Source: Lyophyllum atratum
Lineage: Eukaryota; Basidiomycota; Agaricomycetes; Agaricales; Lyophyllaceae
Assembly (NCBI GenBank): GCA_014905825.1
Contig: JACGCN010000023.1
Span: forward strand, 434,001-498,000
DNA length: 64,000 nt
Direction of reading: 5' to 3'
Shown here: positions 58,581 through 64,000 of the stretch, piece after piece
Layout of the letters: each line of letters opens with the position of its first letter
Numbering within the stretch: the first letter of the stretch is position 1
The notes under the pieces: model-generated
Database searches by the model: none
Told to the model about the DNA's origin: nothing
What the model saw: only the letters and a program-made list of their open reading frames with translations
Position numbers and translations under genes: made by a program

Positions 58581-61500
58581 ATGTATCCCACACATACTAT
58601 TCCACTGGCTTCTTCCAAGCGCGTTCGCACTCTCTGGTCCGACTTCGAGAGCTGGGTCGACGTACAGCGCAAAACCCTTGACCGCCGACGGGAAGAAATT
58701 TCTAAAATCCAGGACCTGAAGTGGAAAACCGTTCTAGCCAAAACTCGTGTCAAACAGGACGAGCACGACTCCCAGAAGGCCAAACTGCTCCGAGAAGCCC
58801 TGGACGACCATTTGTCCAAGATCAGAGTCGAATGGCAGACGAGGCTTGCAAAGAACAACCTTCGCGACGAGGACTGGGGGCAAATGACTTTTCAGGAGTT
58901 GCAGAGGGTTGAAAAGGTCCTGGGAGGAGAGTCGGACGAACAACCACATACACTGGCAACGCAAAACGTGGTCGTTACACAGCCGCAACGCGTAAGCCCC
59001 CCCGTGTCCAACCCTGCGCCACCTCTCTCTTCGGCCGCTCGCGTGGCCAACGTCTCAACTACCTCGAGTTACACCCTTGTCAGCGTCAATGAATTTTCCA
59101 CGGACGATGAACTTTACGAGGCAGTGTCGTCGTACATAGTGGTGAGTCATCCTATACCTTTGATCAAGTCCACTGCACGTGTCTAACTACTCACCTTTCG
59201 CCAGCCCACTGACGAGTCTGAAGACGACGAGAATGTCTCCATTCCCGTGCCAATTACCCATAGAGATGGATGGGGTATGGCAAACAACTGGACCCCCAAC
59301 GCTCGCTCCTCCAACCACAGCTCCAACACGGGCTCTCCAGATCAGCCTTCCGCCTCGTCCTCCGGGGCCCATGACTATTTCTCTCAAATTCCTGCCAGCT
59401 CTCGGCCGGATATCAACTCGGCGCCTCCGAAACGCCCCCCTGACCTAGACCGCAAGTCAGGAAAGACTCGTGTGCGTGGCCCGACTTACGTCGGCCCTCA
59501 CCTGAGTAACCCCGAAGAGAGCAGCGAGGAGGAGGATTTTGAGCTGTTCAAAATGCAGACCCGCGTCGCCAAAATCTTTGAGTTCCACCTCGACGCAGCC
59601 CGAGCTGGCGCTGAGCTCGCCATGGCGATCCAGAACGACCGGCGGACGAAGAAGTCTTCGGGGAAGGCCGATGATGCCGCAAAGGTAGCTGCACACGAGA
59701 AGCAGATGCTGAGGTTGCAGGCAGAGAAGGAGGAGGAGCGGAAGGTGATTGTCGCCACCGAGCGCAAGAAGCGAAGGGACGAAATCCGCAAACGTTCTGT
59801 TTTGGGCGACCCTGCGAGGGCAGCCAACACCGCTCCCGCGAGTGTTACTCCCCAGGACTGGGAGGGCACGCTCAAAAAGGGCCAGACAATACGCCTTGAC
59901 ACCGAGAATAAGCTGTTCGTCATCGGGAAAGAGGAGGCCGCCCAACCAGACGAGAACCAAGCCTGGGGGTCTCCTCAATTCGAATCCGCCTCCGACCTTC
60001 GCACTCCAACTCTTCCCGGGTCATCCGACACTCTTCGCGCTCGCAAACAGACCCTGGGCAGGGGAGTCACCCCCTCAGGCTGGAAAACAACACAAACCAC
60101 CTCCACTCCCACCACCTCCCTCTCCCAATGGCCCGCCGAAGCCCCCGCCGCATCCAGCCCGGACCCAAGCGCCATCCCCTCCTGGATGGAAGCAGCATTC
60201 AAAGACACCTCCCTCGACTACTCCTCCTCCTTCGAAAGCGACGACGCCGCATTCCAACCGCACGGCGGGTTCCCCACTGGCCTGACCTCCACACCCGTAC
60301 CACCCATCCCGTCGGGCTGGGGCCCGAAAAAGGCGGGCCAGACCGCTACTTCGCTGCTGAAGAAGGTCCTGGCGGATCCGACGCCGACGCCCCTACCCGC
60401 ACTTGCCAATAAAAATAAGAACATGCCGTCTCCTCCCACCGAGGCCCCGCCAAAAGCAGCGGTCCCCGAGCCCAAGTCTGCACCCATCGCCGCGAAGAAG
60501 CCGACCAAGAAAGGGCGCCAAGTGATCCAGAAGAAGGGCGCTGGGTCCAGCAAAGTCGAAGACGACGCCGCAGGGTCCCCTACCACGCCTACCCTCACCG
60601 CTGCAAAAATTTGCCGTCTCGCCGAAAGACATCCTGCAGCAGAGATTCGTGCAGACGGACGATGAGCTTTCGTCGACTCCGCGCCCTCAGTTCTCCATGA
60701 ATGCGAAGCGGGGCGCGGGGTCGATGGCTGATTCCTACATGTCGGACTTTGTGACGACCCCAAAGGCCAGCATGCGGCGGCTTGGAGAGATGGCTGGGAC
60801 CGGGCCCAGTCCGTCGGCGTTGGGGGCCTCGTCGTGGACGATGGAGAGGGAGCAGGAAAAGGAGGAAACGCCGTGGGAGAGGGCGGCGAGGCTGAAGATG
60901 GGGGGTGCCCCACCGCAGCGTGCGCCAGAGGTGAGGAGTGGGTGGGGACGTGCGACGATGATGGGGAATGAGGAGGAGGAGGATGAAGAGGAAGAAGAAG
61001 AGAGCCCGTGGGCGGCTATGGAGAGGATGAAGGGCCGAGCACAGGTACCGATCTCGAAGCCAGCTGAGAAGACACCCGAGGAGAACCCCTGGCTGAGGAT
61101 GCAGAGGATGAACGGACAAGCCCAGGCTACGTCTTCAAGGCTCGCGGAAGAGGTCCCGGAGCAGAGCCCATGGGACCGAATGCAGAGGTTGAAAGAGCAG
61201 GCCCAGAGTGCGCTTTCACATCCGCGTTCAATGCTCGCGGAAGAGGAGCCGGAGGAGAGCCCATGGGAGCGGATGCAGAGGATGAGGGCGCACGGCCAGG
61301 CTCTGCCTCCAAAGCCAGTGCCGGCGATGAGGGAGGACAACTCGTGGGGGATGGGTATGCAGGCCTCACAGATGGCTGATCCGCGTTCATCGACGTCGAA
61401 GCGTTCGCCACCCAGTCAGGAGGAGGGATCATTGTGGGAGCGACAGATGAAACCGAAGTCACAGTCGGCCTTCTCTCAGCGTACCGCCCCCGCCCCTGCT

Positions 61501-62616
61501 GCCTCTTCGAAGAACATAGTAGAGGAGGAGTCGATCTGGAATCGGGTAATGAAGGGCAATCAACCACCGATCGGAGACCATCAGGCATCGATGATGATGT
61601 CCATGTCGCAGACCGTGCCTAAGCAGCCTTCTGAGCCGGAAGAGACACCTTGGCAGCGCTTCGCGAGGCTCCAGGTGCAGAAGGGAGCACACGATGTCGA
61701 TTCGACCACCAACGCCCCGTCTGTGTCCGCCAAAATGCACTCCTCCAAGGTATCCTGGGGAGGGCCGATGGACTACGATTCTCCTGCCTCTAAACCCGCC
61801 CAGCAGCAAGCACCTCCACCACCTCAAGCCCAGTCTGCCAATCTCTACTGGACGCCGAACGGAGGTGGAAACCAGTCTCAGATGTGGGACGCTGCTCCTG
61901 CAGGCGCCATGAAGAATGGTGCGAAGGCGAAGAAAGCTGGTGCGAAGAGGGTGACGATCGAGGAGGTGCCGGATGAGGATGGGCCGAGTGGTCGCAAGGG
62001 ACCGGAAGCGAGGCTGCCGTCGAACTCCAGGATCCTTCTCGATATCGTCGAGCCGAAGCCGAGCGTGCCCTCGACTATGTTCTCGAACATTTTCCAGTAT
62101 GGCGAGGAGGAAGATGAGGAGGAGGAGTATGATACTGGGTTGAGTTCGATGGTTCCCACCCCGTCTACGGCGCCGACCTCTCCACCCGGCGAAGTTCCGT
62201 CCTTGGATGACGAGGAATGGCTTATGTCCGCAGCGGAGAATGCGAAGAACGGGAATTGGGATAGCCTTTTGAATGGTGGTGGCTCCCTCGGCGCTGATGC
62301 TCATTCCAAGGCCAAACAGGTTCCGGGAGGCTGGCCTTCTGAATCCCCGACGAAGCGAGACGCAGCAGGCTTCCAGATGGTCGACAGCGCGAAGCTCTAC
62401 TCTGCCCTTGAGTCGGTGGAACCAGCCGCTGCACCTGCACCGAAGGCTGCGCCTGCTCCTCCTCCGCCCGCGCCTGCACCTGCTGCATCCAAAGTTGCGC
62501 CCACGGTGCCTAAAAGTGCGCCAGCCGTTGTCGAAAAGTCAGAACCTGCAGCGAAGCCTGGAAATCAGAACCAGACCAAGGGCAAGGGGAAAGGAAAGGG
62601 GAAGGGACGCAAGTAA
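58581..62616 (+). CDS. Disordered protein with nine tryptophan-centred repeats
   Basis: The start ATG is at 58581. Exon 1 (58581-59141, 187 residues) is a predicted coiled coil (TLWSDFESWVDVQRKTLDRR; HLSKIRVEWQTRLAKNN). Exon 2 begins at 59205. It carries a second helical, charged segment (KIFEFHLDAARAGAELAMAI; KQMLRLQAEKEEERK) and Pro/Ser linkers. The frame then changes between about 60590 and 60660. A 70-nt intron from GG|GTCCCC to CAGCAGAG is one way to join it (giving GFVQTDDEL); a sequencing frameshift is the other. The remaining 655-residue frame has nine repeats of the form E-x-P-W-x-R-M-x-R (60870-61660). It ends in an Ala/Pro stretch and a GKGKGKGKGRK tail at 62616. I recognise no family. 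Confidence 0.7.
60865..61665 (+). repeat. Nine-copy protein repeat, E-x-P-W-x-R-M type
   Basis: Tryptophans centred at 60874, 61009, 61090, 61171, 61264 and 61345, then three looser copies to about 61651, are spaced 27-38 residues apart (45 for the first gap). Clear copies read EENPWLRMQRM, EQSPWDRMQRL and EESPWERMQRM. The DNA of copies 3-5 is similar enough to indicate recent internal duplication. Confidence 0.8.
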
Positions 62617-64000
62617 AATAGACACTGGTTACGAATTGCTTTCTTGATTTATTTTTTGACGCACCTCTGAACAGCTCTGAACTCCATAGACACTTGATAC
62701 CTTGTTAACTACGAATACCCTAGATGACGATATTACGCCTAATGAACATTTCTTTCTTTGTACCAATTGCGAATGGAAAACTGAGCTTGACAATTTTGAC
62801 GCTGAGGCAGTGGTGGGATGTCCAAGGGGGAGACCAGCAGGCAGGATGGCACGCACAACGTGTAGACTGCACCTAGAGTCTCATATTATGAACTTCGAAT
62901 CGTGATCGCAAAACCACCGAAGAAGCTTTCCGTGCCAATCAGAGGCGTTTGCCAGGCCATGAGTCTCGATGAAGGGGTAAAAATCAAGAGACTTTGAGTT
63001 CAGGAACTTGTATTTAAATGGTGTTTTAGGATTGGTTAGACTGCATGATGTACTCCTTTCCACGGCCCATGAGGATGTCGTGGATGACAACCTTTTCGAC
63101 CCGCCATCACGGACATGCCAGTTCTGTGGTATTGGCCATCGATAACAAGATTCTCGAAATTCAAATATCACTAAGTATTTTGTTTTGTTGTGGCTGGCTC
63201 TCGGCTGACCCATTCGTTGGACAGATATGAGCTCGTTGGAACGTAGTCCAGACCACCCACTCTGGGGAATGCAGGGCTTACTGCGCGTCGTGTCTCGTCG
63301 GCATGATAAGAGAGACAGGAGAAAAGATATTACGAGACTGCGTGATATAGGCTAAAAGGACAATGTTCACCACGCGTAAGCATGCCTGCTGCATCGTGTT
63401 AGGTCGCGTGCCCTCAAGAATTTCAAATTTGACGCGACGCGTCTGAACATGTGACCTGGCCAGGGTCATACAACTGCACACCCGAACGCGTCGCGCGAAC
63501 TTCAACCTCTGGCTGCCTGGCAACTGCGAGTGCCACTGTTTCGGGTGCCCCACTACCCTCCTCTATCAACGCACCATGACACAGTCCGTCTCTGGTATAT
63601 GACGCTAGGGGAAACCCTGGGAGGTTATACATCTCACGAAAAGAGGTTTACCTACGACAGTGGACAATGGCCTCCACCCTGACATTGACAACTCACATTT
63701 TGTCTTTCTACGGAATCTTCCCAAGAACCTTCTGCAATCTCAATGCAGCTCTCCCCCCGCGTTTCGTAATTGCTTGCCACTCTCTATGGCGCCCACTCAG
63801 CAGATGAAGAGCCTCGCCTCCCGGTAACTGTTGAGAACCTGGCAGCTAACCACTAACTCTGTGGCTGTATATGTTTTCTGCCGCGATGGACATGTTGTTC
63901 ATGTGAAACGTAACTTATAAGGTTCGCAACAGCTTCTGAGCAGCAAAGACGGACCGGAGGTCGATTTCGCCTTCTCATAGTAGATGTTGTCGTGAGTCTT
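62617..64000. other. Intergenic, no gene seen to right edge
   Basis: It holds the 3' flank of the preceding gene. Frames here are short and without known motifs, and no RNA gene or repeat was found. Confidence 0.4.

Noticed and set aside
1..64000. CRISPR arrays, bacterial operons, phage or viral genes
   Set aside because: No spaced direct-repeat array, no ribosome-binding-site gene strings and no viral hallmark protein is present.

Overview
The window is nuclear DNA of a filamentous basidiomycete, most likely an Agaricomycete (mushroom or polypore type). Genes are split by many short GT-AG introns of about 45-60 nt. Recognisable genes are typical fungal nuclear ones (FAP1/NFX1, PEX13, fimbrin, STN1, a bestrophin-like channel, a DHA2-type transporter). 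The kinase is of the basidiomycete TKL type with HGD in place of HRD. The tRNA genes carry introns one base 3' of the anticodon. Nothing is bacterial or viral, and there is no operon or CRISPR.

Layout. 1-3433 (-): FAP1/NFX1-like zinc-finger gene, open at the left edge; its R3H exons were recovered by splicing by eye. 4.0-5.7 kb: cluster of tRNA-like elements inside a 627-bp tandem duplication. 6138-6912 (-): DUF7137-like surface protein. 8190-10544 (+): Ser/Pro-rich disordered protein. 11400-14048 (+): MFS transporter. 14344-15525 (-): PEX13. 16569-19516 (+): TKL kinase. 19860-21123 (+): small protein with PD-(D/E)XK-like signatures. 21820-24122 (-): bestrophin-like channel. 26019-28448 (-): fimbrin. 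29369-31428 (-): STN1. 32896-33816 (+): multi-pass membrane protein of unknown function. 34594-35570: TIR element. 37730-39040: two intron-containing tRNA-Val(AAC) genes on either side of a decayed hAT element. 40191-42500 (-): disordered Ser/Pro-rich protein. 42.5-49.8 kb: gene-poor. 49786-54385 (-): 1,499-residue protein with a long charged helix and a J-like C-terminus. 54.4-58.6 kb: gene-poor, with an old duplication. 58581-62616 (+): disordered protein with nine tryptophan-centred repeats. 62.6-64 kb: nothing recognisable.

The genes do not form a pathway. They serve separate housekeeping roles: transcription regulation, peroxisomal import, actin bundling, telomere capping, ion and drug transport. 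No biosynthetic cluster is visible. The least explained parts are the tRNA-like tandem units, the tRNA-Val/hAT nest, the PD-(D/E)XK-like protein and the tryptophan repeat protein. Splice sites were read by eye; no homology search was run, so family names rest on recognised motifs.
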